A stretch of DNA of 64,000 nt from Mannheimia haemolytica (GTDB taxonomy: Bacteria; Pseudomonadota; Gammaproteobacteria; Enterobacterales; Pasteurellaceae): NCBI GenBank assembly GCA_900638155.1, contig LR134495.1, positions 1,054,001 to 1,118,000 on the forward strand. Direction: 5' to 3'. Positions 8,783 to 17,590 of this stretch are shown piece after piece. Position numbers and translations under genes: made by a program. How positions within the stretch are numbered: the stretch's first letter is position 1; each line of letters starts with the position of its first letter. Under the pieces are notes generated by a model. The model ran no database searches, was not told the DNA's origin, and saw only the letters and a program-made list of their open reading frames with translations.

Positions 8783-9568
8783 ATGAAAATCGCATTAGGT
8801 ATTGAATATGACGGCAGCCGTTATTTTGGCTGGCAACGACAAGAAGCGGTAGAGAGTGTACAACAACAGCTAGAGCAGGCGTTATCGATTGTTGCCAATT
8901 CACCGGTGGAGGTGTTTTGTGCCGGTAGAACCGATGCAGGTGTGCACGGTACAGGACAGGTTGTACATTTTGATACGCAAGCAAACCGCCCACTACAAAG
9001 CTGGTGTTTCGGCACTAATGCTCATTTACCCGATGATATTGCGGTGAAATGGGCGGTAGAGGTGAATGAGGATTTTCACGCCCGTTTTAGTGCCACCGCC
9101 CGCCGTTACCGCTATATTATTTTTAACCAAAAACTGCGGTCGGCAATTTTACCTAAAGGTGTTACCCACTTTCACTTTCCCCTTGATGAACGCAAAATGC
9201 ACCAAGCAGGGCAGTATTTGCTGGGCGAAAATGACTTTTCCTCTTTCCGTGCCGCTAAATGTCAATCTAATACGCCGTGGCGGAATATTCATCATTTGAA
9301 TGTGTCTCGGCAAGGCAATTATGTGATTGTTGATATTCAAGCCAACGCCTTTGTGCATCATATGGTACGCAATATTGTAGGAACGTTGCTCGAAATCGGG
9401 CAGGGCAAGCAGCCTGTGGAATGGGCAAAATGGGTGCTGGAACAACGTGATCGGGAAAAAGCTGCCCCTACAGCGAAAGCTGAGGGGCTATATTTGGTCG
9501 AGGTGCATTACCCTGAACATTTCGGCATTCCCAAAACACCTCTTGGGCCGCTGTTTTTGGCGGATTAG
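8783..9568 (+). CDS. truA: tRNA pseudouridine(38-40) synthase
   Basis: 261 residues. It forms pseudouridine in the anticodon stem-loop of many tRNAs. The N-terminus [16 protein letters not shown], the catalytic-aspartate motif [18 protein letters not shown] (Asp about residue 51) and the C-terminal [17 protein letters not shown] are characteristic. The start is ATG 8783 with AGGA at 8773-8776. A longer TTG start at 8723 would make the protein span the folE terminator and is rejected. It converges on copA with only an inverted USS hairpin between them. Confidence 0.96.
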   Translation: MKIALGIEYDGSRYFGWQRQEAVESVQQQLEQALSIVANSPVEVFCAGRTDAGVHGTGQVVHFDTQANRPLQSWCFGTNAHLPDDIAVKWAVEVNEDFHARFSATARRYRYIIFNQKLRSAILPKGVTHFHFPLDERKMHQAGQYLLGENDFSSFRAAKCQSNTPWRNIHHLNVSRQGNYVIVDIQANAFVHHMVRNIVGTLLEIGQGKQPVEWAKWVLEQRDREKAAPTAKAEGLYLVEVHYPEHFGIPKTPLGPLFLAD

Positions 9569-9574
9569 CGATTA

Positions 9575-9617
9575 CAAGCGGTCAAATTTGCAAAAAATAT
9601 GCAAATTTGACCGCTTA
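9575..9617. terminator. Inverted USS pair acting as bidirectional terminator
   Basis: A perfect 16-bp stem: 9576-9591 (AAGCGGTCAAATTTGC) pairs with 9601-9616 around a 9-nt AT loop. It sits exactly between the stops of truA and the minus-strand copA. Confidence 0.8.
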
Positions 9618-9619
9618 AA

Positions 9620-11785
9620 TTATTTCAACAACCTTTGACTATTTAACACCACGGTAATTGACGACAATGTCATCGCAATGGCGGCAATCATTGGGTTGAG
9701 TAGCCAGCCGGTGAAAGGGTAAAGTACGCCGGCAGCAATAGGAATCGCAATAACATTATAGATAAAAGCCCCGAGCAAACTTTGCTTCATATTTTTCAGC
9801 ACTTTTTTAGAGAACGGCAGAATTTGCATCAGTGGTGCTAGCCCTTCTCGCATCAGCGAAAGATCGGCGGTTTCCACTGCAATATCCGAACCATTGTGCA
9901 TAGCAATGCCTACATTGGCTTGAGCCAGAGCAGGAGCATCGTTTATGCCGTCACCAATCATTGCTACTTTTTTACCCTCTGCTTGCAACGCTCGAATTTT
10001 TTCCGCTTTTTGCTCCGGTAATACCTCTGCAATCACGCCATTTAAGCCCAACTCTTTAGCAAAATAGTCAGCCGTTTCTTGGCGATCGCCTGTAAGCATC
10101 AAGCATTGATAACCTTCAGCTTGGAACTGTTGGATTGTAGATTTTGCTTCAGGACGAAGTTGGTCTTGCACCGAAATTCTACCAACAACTTCATCATTAA
10201 CTGCAACATAAATAAGTGTGGCAGTACAAGCGGTGGTTTTTTCCAAAAAATTTACAAATACGGCATTGCCGATTTTAATTTTATCTTCTCCCACTTTGCC
10301 TTGAATGCCTAATCCTTTCTCCACTTGAATTTCACTTACCTCGCAAGCGGTCTGATTTTCCGCAAATTTTACAATCGCCTTCGCAATAGGGTGAGAGGCG
10401 TGTTGCTCTAAACTTTTGGCAAGAGCAATCAAATGATTTTTATCAAAATCATTGAACGTAATAACTTCCGTAACCTCCATTTGCCCGGTGGTAAGCGTAC
10501 CGGTTTTATCGAAAACTAAAGTATCAATTTCGCTCCCTGCTTGTAAGGCTTGAATATTTCTGACTAATACGCCAAATTCTGCCGCACGAGCTACACCCGC
10601 AATGGTCGAAAGCGGAATGGCCAGCCCCAATGCACAAGGGCAAGCGATGATCAACACGGTAGTAAAAATCGAGAGTGCAAAGGCAAAATCCTGACCAAGT
10701 GCCAGCCAAATTAACGCAGAAAGTAATGCGATGGAAACCACTACCGGCACAAAAACGGCGGCGATTTTATCTACAAACTGTGCCAATGGCGGCTTGCTGC
10801 TTTGGGCGTGGCGAACGGCATTGATTACACGAGCCAACGCGGTTTGTGAGCCGACCTGTTCGGCAATATAAGTGCCTGAACCGTCTTGCACCAACGTGCC
10901 GGCTCGCACTTTATCACCGATTTTTTTCTCCACCGGCAGGGCTTCACCGGTGAGCATTGATTCATCAACCCAAATTGATCCACTTTCCAAAATACCATCA
11001 ACCGCCAAGCGGTCGCCGGTTAAGGCTTGCACCCGCATTTGTGGCTTAATGGCTTTAGCCGGAATGGTTTTTGCAATATTTTCTTCAAAAATGACCGCTT
11101 GTTTTGGGGCGAGATCCAGCAATTTTTCCAATGCTAGCGAGGAACGCTGTTTGGCTTTCAGTTCTAAGTATTTTCCTAGATTGATAAAGCCGAGAATCAT
11201 CACGCTGGCTTCAAAATAAACGTGAGTATTTGGTTGTGGGAAAAGCGTGAGCCAACAAGAATAGAGCCAAGCCGTGCCGGTGCTGATTGCTACTAACACG
11301 TCCATATTGGCTGAGCGGTTTTTCAGTGCCGAAAACGCCCCGAGAAAGAAATCTTTGCCTGAAAAATACATTGTCGCAAGGCTAATAACCGCCAAGCCGA
11401 GCCAAAGCGAACGATTGGTTTCGTTTACCGTCATTCCTTTGTAGAACCCAAAAGCAACTAAGGCAAAACCAACTACAAGGGCAAGCATAAATTGAGTGCG
11501 TTTATGCTCTAACACCCGTTGCGTTTGGGCTTGTTGTTTAATTCGGCGTTCTTCCTCGCTTTCCAGCACTTCTGCCCCAAAACCGATTTTAACTACCGCT
11601 GCTACTAAAGCTTCAGGGTTGGCATTGCCTTGCACAAAAGCGGTTTGATCGGCAAGATTGACTGAGGCAAATTCCACCTTTTCTACTTTAAGTAAGGCTT
11701 TTTCCACTCGCTGAACACAGGCGGCACAGTGCATTCCATCAATCAAAAGTTGTTGTTCTGGCGAATAGTGAGCTGTGCTTGTCAT
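9620..11785 (-). CDS. copA: Copper-exporting P1B-type ATPase
   Basis: A 721-residue inner-membrane pump that expels Cu(I) from the cytoplasm. There is one N-terminal heavy-metal domain with GMHCAAC (residues ~17-23). Eight membrane segments follow, the ion-binding CPCALGLA motif, the phosphorylation site DKTGTLT, the HP motif (HASHPIAK), and the hinge GDGINDAPALAQA. A single metal domain is fewer than the two in E. coli CopA. copZ lies upstream in the same operon, 52 nt away, under a CueR-type promoter. The start is ATG with GGAG. Confidence 0.96.
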   Translation of the reverse strand: MTSTAHYSPEQQLLIDGMHCAACVQRVEKALLKVEKVEFASVNLADQTAFVQGNANPEALVAAVVKIGFGAEVLESEEERRIKQQAQTQRVLEHKRTQFMLALVVGFALVAFGFYKGMTVNETNRSLWLGLAVISLATMYFSGKDFFLGAFSALKNRSANMDVLVAISTGTAWLYSCWLTLFPQPNTHVYFEASVMILGFINLGKYLELKAKQRSSLALEKLLDLAPKQAVIFEENIAKTIPAKAIKPQMRVQALTGDRLAVDGILESGSIWVDESMLTGEALPVEKKIGDKVRAGTLVQDGSGTYIAEQVGSQTALARVINAVRHAQSSKPPLAQFVDKIAAVFVPVVVSIALLSALIWLALGQDFAFALSIFTTVLIIACPCALGLAIPLSTIAGVARAAEFGVLVRNIQALQAGSEIDTLVFDKTGTLTTGQMEVTEVITFNDFDKNHLIALAKSLEQHASHPIAKAIVKFAENQTACEVSEIQVEKGLGIQGKVGEDKIKIGNAVFVNFLEKTTACTATLIYVAVNDEVVGRISVQDQLRPEAKSTIQQFQAEGYQCLMLTGDRQETADYFAKELGLNGVIAEVLPEQKAEKIRALQAEGKKVAMIGDGINDAPALAQANVGIAMHNGSDIAVETADLSLMREGLAPLMQILPFSKKVLKNMKQSLLGAFIYNVIAIPIAAGVLYPFTGWLLNPMIAAIAMTLSSITVVLNSQRLLK

Positions 11786-11837
11786 TTATTCTCCGAAATA
11801 TTGGGCAGATTAGGGCAAAATTTCTGCCCCTTATTAA

Positions 11838-12041
11838 TTAGGCTAATTTTGCGTCAAAGCCAATGTCTTCAACCGCTTCAATTAAGGCTTGTGCTTCTGC
11901 CGAGCCATCTACCACCGCAATTTGGGGCTCTAACGTTACGCTAACTTGGCTCACCCCAGCCACGCCATTTAACGCTTTTTCGACACTTTTCACACAGTTG
12001 CCACAATGTAAGCCATCAAGTTGTAGGGTAATTGTCATCAT
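11838..12041 (-). CDS. copZ: Copper chaperone CopZ (heavy-metal-associated domain)
   Basis: A 67-residue single-domain HMA protein with the Cu(I)-binding motif LDGLHCGNCVKSVEKAL. It is thought to carry copper to CopA and to the regulator. It is the first gene of the copZ-copA operon. Two adjacent ATG codons (12041 and 12038) share the ribosome-binding site AGGAG; the second has the better spacing, so the protein may be one residue shorter. Confidence 0.93.
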   Translation of the reverse strand: MMTITLQLDGLHCGNCVKSVEKALNGVAGVSQVSVTLEPQIAVVDGSAEAQALIEAVEDIGFDAKLA

Positions 12042-12072
12042 TTTCTCCTGTTTTGAGTGATTATTCAGGCGT

Positions 12073-12103
12073 ATAATAAAGCTTAACCTTAGGTTAAGGT
12101 CAA
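12073..12103 (-). promoter_or_regulatory. copZA promoter with CueR operator in a 19-bp spacer
   Basis: Read on the minus strand: -35 TTGACC (12098-12103), a 19-bp spacer (12079-12097), then -10 TATTAT (12073-12078). Between the boxes is a perfect palindrome, CTTAACCT-T-AGGTTAAG on the plus strand (12082-12098). A long spacer holding a dyad is the hallmark of promoters activated by MerR-family DNA distortion. Confidence 0.88.
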
Positions 12104-12126
12104 GCGATTAAAGTGGGAGGATTATA

Positions 12127-12513
12127 ATGAATATTAGCCAAGCCGCAGAAAAAACAGGTCTTTCTGCCAAACAAATCCGAGATTATGAAAAAGCAGGACT
12201 TCTGCCGCCGACAAGTCGCACCGAATCGGGGTATCGATTCTACAATGCCACAGATTTGAGCCGATTACATTTTATCAGCAATGCCCGAAAAGTAGGCTTT
12301 TCGCTCGCTCAAATCACCGAATTGCTGAAGTTAAACGACAACCCAAACCGCTCAAGCCGAGATGTAAAACAATTAACCGAACAGCATATCAGTGAGCTTG
12401 AACAAAAAATTGCCGATTTAAACCAAATGCTGGCTTTGCTCAAAAGCTGGAGCAACTCTTGCTGTGGAAATGCTAATCCCGAGTGCTCGATATTGAATGG
12501 GTTAAACGGGTAA
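12127..12513 (+). CDS. cueR: MerR-family copper-responsive regulator CueR
   Basis: 128 residues. The N-terminal MerR winged helix reads MNISQAAEKTGLSAKQIRDY with GYRFYNATDLSRLHFI following. A dimerisation helix comes next, and then a C-terminal metal loop CCGNANPECS that matches the two-cysteine Cu(I) site of CueR. It is divergent from copZ-copA, and the 85-bp gap holds the 19-bp-spacer promoter it should activate when copper binds. Start ATG 12127 has GGGAGG upstream. Confidence 0.93.
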   Translation: MNISQAAEKTGLSAKQIRDYEKAGLLPPTSRTESGYRFYNATDLSRLHFISNARKVGFSLAQITELLKLNDNPNRSSRDVKQLTEQHISELEQKIADLNQMLALLKSWSNSCCGNANPECSILNGLNG

Positions 12514-12606
12514 TACAACCGGTCATTTTTCACCAAAATTTTGCAAAATAGCTGAATATTCCTTAAAATTCAGCCTTATTTTATTTTAAGCCTAAGAGAA
12601 AGCATA

Positions 12607-14514
12607 ATGTCTGAAAAACGCTATGGGGCGGATGAAATTACCGTTCTGAAAGACCTCGAGCCGGTGCAGCTTCGCCCGGGAATGTACACGGATACCACAC
12701 GTCCAAACCATTTGGGGCAGGAGGTGATTGATAATAGTGTCGATGAGGCGTTGTCCGGTTTTGCAGATAAAATTGATGTGATTCTTCACGCTGATAATTC
12801 ATTGGAAGTGGTGGATAACGGGCGGGGAATGCCGGTCGATATTCATTCCACCGAGAAAATTTCGGGAGTGGAGCTTATCTTAACGAAATTGCACGCCGGC
12901 GGTAAATTTTCCAATAAAAACTATACGTTTTCCGGTGGTTTGCACGGGGTGGGGATTTCGGTGGTAAATGCCCTATCCGAACGAGTGGAAATTCAGATCA
13001 AACGTGGCGGAGAAGTCTATTCGATAGCCTTTGCCAACGGGGTAAAAGTGGAAGATCTGACAGTCATTGGCACTTGCCCGAAAAAGCAGACCGGAACGAC
13101 CGTGCGTTTTTACCCAAACCCAAAATATTTTGACAGCCCTCGTTTTTCGGTGAGCCGTTTACGCCATTTGTTACGAGCCAAAGCGGTGCTTTGCCCGAAA
13201 CTCACCATCAATTTTATTGATAAAATCAACAATACCGAAGAAAGTTGGTATTACGAAGACGGCTTATCTGATTATTTGAGCGAGGCATTAAACGGTCATG
13301 AAACCGTGCCGAATCCACCGTTTATTGGTGATGTTACTGCTGAAACAGAGGCGGTAAGCTGGGCATTAACTTGGTTGCCGGAAGGGGGCGAGTTAGTAGC
13401 GGAAAGCTATGTGAACCTGATTCCGACTGCACAAGGCGGCACCCACGTTAATGGCTTGCGTAACGGTTTATTAAAGGCGATGGTGGAGTTTTGCGAAATC
13501 CATAATTTATTGCCGAAAGGGGTAAAATTAACCGCTGACGATGTTTGGAACCGTTGTGCTTATGTACTTTCTCTGAAAATTCAAGAGCCACAATTTGCAG
13601 GGCAGACCAAAGAGCGTTTGTCTTCCCGCCAAGCCTCAAGCTATGTAGATAGCACCTTAAAAGATGCCTTTAGTTTATGGCTTAACCAAAATGTGCAGAT
13701 GGGCAAATTAATTGCTGAAATGGCTATTAGTTCCGCCCAGAGCCGTATGCGTGCGGCGAAAAAAGTGGTGCGTAAAAAATTAGTCAGTGGGCCGGCTTTA
13801 CCAGGCAAGCTGGCGGATTGTACCGCTCAAGATCTCAGCCGAACCGAACTTTTCTTGGTAGAGGGTGATTCTGCTGGTGGTTCGGCAAAACAAGCGAGGG
13901 ATAAAGAATATCAAGCCATCTTGCCACTGCGTGGTAAGATTTTAAACACTTGGGAGGTTTCATCAGACCAAGTATTGGCTTCACAAGAAGTACACGATAT
14001 TGCGGTAGCCTTGGGAATTGACCCTGATAGCGATAATTTAGAAGAATTGCGTTATGGCAAAGTTTGTATTCTTGCCGATGCGGATTCAGACGGTTTGCAT
14101 ATTGCCACCTTGCTGTGTGCGTTATTCCTTCGTCATTTCCCGAAATTGGTGCAAAACGGACACGTTTATGTGGCAATGCCACCACTTTATCGCATTGATA
14201 TCGGTAAAGATGAGGTGCATTATGCCTTAGATGAGGCGGAAAAAGAGGCAATTTTGGCTCGCCTTGCCAAGAAAAAAGGCAAGCCAAATGTGCAACGCTT
14301 TAAAGGCTTAGGCGAAATGAACCCGAGCCAGTTGCGTGAAACTACGATGGATCCAAGCACTCGCCGCTTAGTGCAATTAACCTTTGATGACACGGTAGAA
14401 GAGGGCGAATTGAATACCTTTGAAATTATGGATATGCTATTGGGTAAAAAACGAGCGGAAGATCGTAAACAATGGCTACAAAATCGAGGAGATGAAGCGG
14501 ATTTAGCGGTTTAG
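12607..14514 (+). CDS. parE: DNA topoisomerase IV subunit B
   Basis: A 635-residue GHKL ATPase subunit of topoisomerase IV, which decatenates daughter chromosomes with ParC. Visible motifs are the N-terminal EVIDNSVDEALSGFA, VVDNGRGMPVDIH, the ATP lid GGLHGVGISVVNALS, and the TOPRIM motifs EGDSAGGSAKQARD (near residue 420) and ILADADSDGLHI. The IDIG/RFKGLGEMN segment near the end completes the type IIA pattern. The length equals E. coli ParE (630). parC is not adjacent in this window. Confidence 0.96.
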   Translation: MSEKRYGADEITVLKDLEPVQLRPGMYTDTTRPNHLGQEVIDNSVDEALSGFADKIDVILHADNSLEVVDNGRGMPVDIHSTEKISGVELILTKLHAGGKFSNKNYTFSGGLHGVGISVVNALSERVEIQIKRGGEVYSIAFANGVKVEDLTVIGTCPKKQTGTTVRFYPNPKYFDSPRFSVSRLRHLLRAKAVLCPKLTINFIDKINNTEESWYYEDGLSDYLSEALNGHETVPNPPFIGDVTAETEAVSWALTWLPEGGELVAESYVNLIPTAQGGTHVNGLRNGLLKAMVEFCEIHNLLPKGVKLTADDVWNRCAYVLSLKIQEPQFAGQTKERLSSRQASSYVDSTLKDAFSLWLNQNVQMGKLIAEMAISSAQSRMRAAKKVVRKKLVSGPALPGKLADCTAQDLSRTELFLVEGDSAGGSAKQARDKEYQAILPLRGKILNTWEVSSDQVLASQEVHDIAVALGIDPDSDNLEELRYGKVCILADADSDGLHIATLLCALFLRHFPKLVQNGHVYVAMPPLYRIDIGKDEVHYALDEAEKEAILARLAKKKGKPNVQRFKGLGEMNPSQLRETTMDPSTRRLVQLTFDDTVEEGELNTFEIMDMLLGKKRAEDRKQWLQNRGDEADLAV

Positions 14515-14587
14515 TCGAGAAGACAAGCGGTGATTTTTCCGCAATAATTTGCAAATAGGCATAGCGAACGGTTCACTATGCCTATTT

Positions 14588-15193
14588 TTATGCTCTATTT
14601 TTCTTGAATTTATCCCACAGTTTGTCTTCCTGCCCACGCCATAATCGTTGGATATTGTCGTGGTGGCGGTAAACTAACAAGCAGCATACTAAGGCAACCG
14701 GGAAAGTAAATTGTGGCTCGAACCACCAAATGTAAAACGGTACGACTAAGGCAGTGAAGACGGCACTTAAAGAAGAATAGCCCGAGATTAAAAACACCAG
14801 TAGCCAAGTGCCGATAGCACCGCCTGCAACAATAAAGCTTAATGCGGAGATTGCACCAAATGCGGTGGCAACGCCTTTTCCGCCACGGAATTGGAAGAAA
14901 ATCGGGAAAATATGCCCAAGACAAACCGCTAAGGCGATGAAACCGAGTTGTGAGGGAGATAGTTCAAAATAAATTCCCATTGCTACCGGTAATGTGCCTT
15001 TTAAAATATCGAATAACAGCACACCTAATGCGGCACTTTTACCGCCAATTCGTAGTACGTTCGTTGCACCGGCATTGTGTGAGCCGACTTCTCTTGGGTC
15101 AGGCAAGCCTGCCAGCTTACAAAAAATGACCGCACTGGAAATCGAGCCGAGCAAATAGGCGGTTAAGATCAATAAATAGGGAATTAAATTCAT
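14588..15193 (-). CDS. plsY: Glycerol-3-phosphate acyltransferase PlsY
   Basis: A 201-residue multi-spanning membrane enzyme that transfers acyl groups from acyl-phosphate to glycerol-3-phosphate, starting phospholipid synthesis. The three PlsY signature loops are present: [24 protein letters not shown], and the glycine-rich [13 protein letters not shown]. It is divergent from folB, 69 bp apart, which is the same plsY/folB neighbourhood found in E. coli. A single USS lies past its stop at ~14523. Confidence 0.95.
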   Translation of the reverse strand: MNLIPYLLILTAYLLGSISSAVIFCKLAGLPDPREVGSHNAGATNVLRIGGKSAALGVLLFDILKGTLPVAMGIYFELSPSQLGFIALAVCLGHIFPIFFQFRGGKGVATAFGAISALSFIVAGGAIGTWLLVFLISGYSSLSAVFTALVVPFYIWWFEPQFTFPVALVCCLLVYRHHDNIQRLWRGQEDKLWDKFKKNRA

Positions 15194-15262
15194 AAATTTT
15201 CCTGATTAAATTTATCTTGTGCTATATTTTACAGAAATTCAGAAAATAAAACAGGACGAAAA

Positions 15263-15619
15263 ATGAGTGATAAGGTTTTTATTCGAGAACTGACCGCTTT
15301 TGCCTCTATTGGAGCTTACGATTGGGAGCATACGATTAAGCAACGCTTGGTTTTTAACATTGATATGGCGTGGGATTTTTCCAAAGCGGCGGAAAGCGAT
15401 GATGTACAATATTGCTTAAATTATGCGGAAGTATCGCAAAAAGTGCTGGATTTTGTTGAATCTCAACCTTTCAAATTAGTCGAAACCGTTGCCTACCAAC
15501 TGGCGGAACTATTACAAAAAGAGTATCAAATTTCTTGGATTCGGATTGAACTACATAAGCCCAAAGCAGTAGCCCAAGCAAGTAGCGTAGGCGTGATTGT
15601 AGAACGAGGTCATCAATGA
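15263..15619 (+). CDS. folB: Dihydroneopterin aldolase
   Basis: 118 residues. It cleaves dihydroneopterin to hydroxymethyl-dihydropterin in folate synthesis, two steps after FolE. The N-terminus FIRELTAFASIGAYDWEHTIKQ and the C-terminal ELHKPKAVAQASSVGVIVER are typical. The start is ATG 15263 after ACAGGACG. The stop overlaps the next gene's ATG (ATGA), so the transporter downstream is probably translationally coupled. Confidence 0.95.
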   Translation: MSDKVFIRELTAFASIGAYDWEHTIKQRLVFNIDMAWDFSKAAESDDVQYCLNYAEVSQKVLDFVESQPFKLVETVAYQLAELLQKEYQISWIRIELHKPKAVAQASSVGVIVERGHQ

Positions 15620-16518
15620 TCTCATCATCACTGAAATTGGGGTATTTCAGTTTAATCGTAGCTACTCTTTTTTGGGGTGGGAATTTTGTATTAGGCAAAG
15701 TGTTAAGTGGGGCAGTTCAGCCTATTACCTTAACCTATTTGCGTTGGTTGCCGGCTTTTTTAATTTTAGTTTTGCTCTTTTTTCGCCCAACTTGGCGGGT
15801 AATGCACTTATTAAAACCTCGTTTAGGTGTGATGTGGGTATTAGGTCTGCTTGGGGTAATTTTATTCCCGGCTACCTTATATGAAGGTTTAAAAACGACA
15901 ACAGCATTGAATGCGAGTCTCTATTTAGCTATTTCGCCTGTATTGGTGCTATTTTTAAATCGGCTCGTTTTTAAGGAGAAAATCAGCCCGATTATTCTAA
16001 GTGGGGCAATAATCAGTTTGCTGGGAGTGCTGTGGCTATTGAAGCAAGGGAAGCTAACTCGCTTATTCAGCTTGGCAATTAATCAAGGTGATTTATGGGC
16101 GATTGCTTCTACTATAAGCTGGGCGGTTTATTGTTGTGTGATTCGGCTACGTCCGCAAGGTATAAGCAATACGGTGTTTTTGACCGTATTAGTGGGGCTG
16201 GCAGTTCTAACGTTAACGCCATTTTTTATCTATGAATATGTAGCAGAATCTGCAAAAAATTTAGCAAATTTGACCGCTTTACAATGGAGTGGGATAGGCT
16301 ATTTGGTTATCGGACCTTCTATTCTCTCTTATGCGTTTTGGAATTTCGGCATTGCAATAGTCGGTTCTGCTAAAGGAGCGGTAATGACTAATTTTACGCC
16401 GCTCTTTGCAGCAATATTCAGTATTATTTTATTAAATGAATCAGTTCATTCTTACCATATTATTAGTGCCATACTGATTACGGCAGGGATACTGATTTGC
16501 AGCTATAAAAAACATTAA
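15616..16518 (+). CDS. EamA/DMT-family transporter
   Basis: 300 residues with ten predicted membrane helices in two EamA repeats. The first repeat starts YFSLIVATLFWGGNFVLGK, the second QGDLWAIASTISWAVYCCVI. DMT proteins export or import small metabolites; the substrate cannot be told from sequence. It overlaps folB by 4 nt and is followed 13 nt later by cdd, so folB, this gene and cdd form one likely operon. This does not by itself show a folate or nucleoside substrate. Confidence 0.85.
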   Translation: MISSSLKLGYFSLIVATLFWGGNFVLGKVLSGAVQPITLTYLRWLPAFLILVLLFFRPTWRVMHLLKPRLGVMWVLGLLGVILFPATLYEGLKTTTALNASLYLAISPVLVLFLNRLVFKEKISPIILSGAIISLLGVLWLLKQGKLTRLFSLAINQGDLWAIASTISWAVYCCVIRLRPQGISNTVFLTVLVGLAVLTLTPFFIYEYVAESAKNLANLTALQWSGIGYLVIGPSILSYAFWNFGIAIVGSAKGAVMTNFTPLFAAIFSIILLNESVHSYHIISAILITAGILICSYKKH

Positions 16519-16531
16519 ACGGAGGTACCGT

Positions 16532-17431
16532 ATGTTTCGAACAGACATTACAGAGCGTTTTGAACAATTAAAAGCAGAGAAAAACTGTGCAGTTACACAG
16601 GCTATTATTGAGCAACTTATCAAACAAGATTTTCACGGACAGCTCTCTTATGAAGTGGTTGATGAACTCTGTGAAAAATTTAAACGCTCTCGTGTTGAGT
16701 TGGCTTTATATTGCATTGCCATTGCTGCCTGTTATGCGGTTACACCGGTTTCCGATTTTAATGTAGGGGCGGTTGCGATTGGCAAAAACGGAGATTTCTA
16801 TTTTGGGGCAAACCAAGAGTTTTCCGGGGAATGTATGCAACAATCCGTTCATGCAGAGCAAAGTGCAATCTCGCACGCATTTTTAGCAGGGGAAACTTTG
16901 ATAACAGATGTGGTTGTGAACTATACCCCTTGTGGGCATTGTCGCCAATTTATGAATGAATTAAACAGTGCGGCAAGCTTAAAAGTACATTTACCTCATA
17001 GCCAAGATAATTTGCTCCATAGCTATTTACCGGATAGTTTTGGGCCGAAAGATTTAGGAATTGAGAAAGTCTTATTTGATGAACAACCGCAACAATTTGA
17101 GGTTAAGGGCGATCATTTACAACAAGCGGCAATTTTTGCTGCTAATAATGCTTATGCCCCTTACAGCAACGCATTTAGTGGGGTTGCACTGCAAGTGGGT
17201 GGGCGTATAGTTTGTGGTAAATATACTGAGAATGCAGCTTTTAATCCTACTTTTTTACCGTTGCAAAGTGCGTTGAACTATCGATTATTTTTAGGGCTTG
17301 CCGATATTCCCGTTACTCGAGTTGTGCTGGCTGAGGCGAAAGGCTCTCTCAGTAGTTATGCAATGACTCAAGCATTGGTAAAATCACTCTTTGGGCTAGA
17401 GCTTGAATATATTTTGCTACAAGCGGTGTAA
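16532..17431 (+). CDS. cdd: Cytidine deaminase (dimeric type)
   Basis: 299 residues, like E. coli Cdd (294) rather than the short tetrameric enzymes. It deaminates cytidine and deoxycytidine to uridine in pyrimidine salvage. The catalytic zinc site is complete: HAEQSAI near residue 107 (His and catalytic Glu) and PCGHCRQF near residue 133 (two Cys). The second half (YAPYSNAFSGVAL) is the degenerate copy of the same fold that has lost the zinc ligands, as in the family. Ribosome-binding site GGAGGT. Confidence 0.96.
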   Translation: MFRTDITERFEQLKAEKNCAVTQAIIEQLIKQDFHGQLSYEVVDELCEKFKRSRVELALYCIAIAACYAVTPVSDFNVGAVAIGKNGDFYFGANQEFSGECMQQSVHAEQSAISHAFLAGETLITDVVVNYTPCGHCRQFMNELNSAASLKVHLPHSQDNLLHSYLPDSFGPKDLGIEKVLFDEQPQQFEVKGDHLQQAAIFAANNAYAPYSNAFSGVALQVGGRIVCGKYTENAAFNPTFLPLQSALNYRLFLGLADIPVTRVVLAEAKGSLSSYAMTQALVKSLFGLELEYILLQAV

Positions 17432-17493
17432 TTTTGATTTATTTTTGCAAAGGTGTTGTATCTTTAAGCAATTTATTTTTTAGTGTTAAATTT

Positions 17494-17509
17494 TTTGATG
17501 AGCTTCACA
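17494..17509 (+). promoter_or_regulatory. Possible CRP site upstream of the DASS transporter
   Basis: TTTGA-TGAGCT-TCACA matches the CRP consensus TGTGA-N6-TCACA at nine of ten half-site positions. It lies ~80-97 bp before the transporter start. The 159-bp gap holds no gene. Confidence 0.4.
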
Positions 17510-17590
17510 CTTTTGCAACAATTATATTTGCCTATATCGTTTTTTTATATATAGTGATACCACCGATTATCTATATTTTGTGAGGTTTTT

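Noticed and set aside
13835..14287. 150-residue minus-strand ORF inside parE
   Set aside because: It is fully contained in the conserved TOPRIM-coding part of parE; composition is random and there is no start signal.
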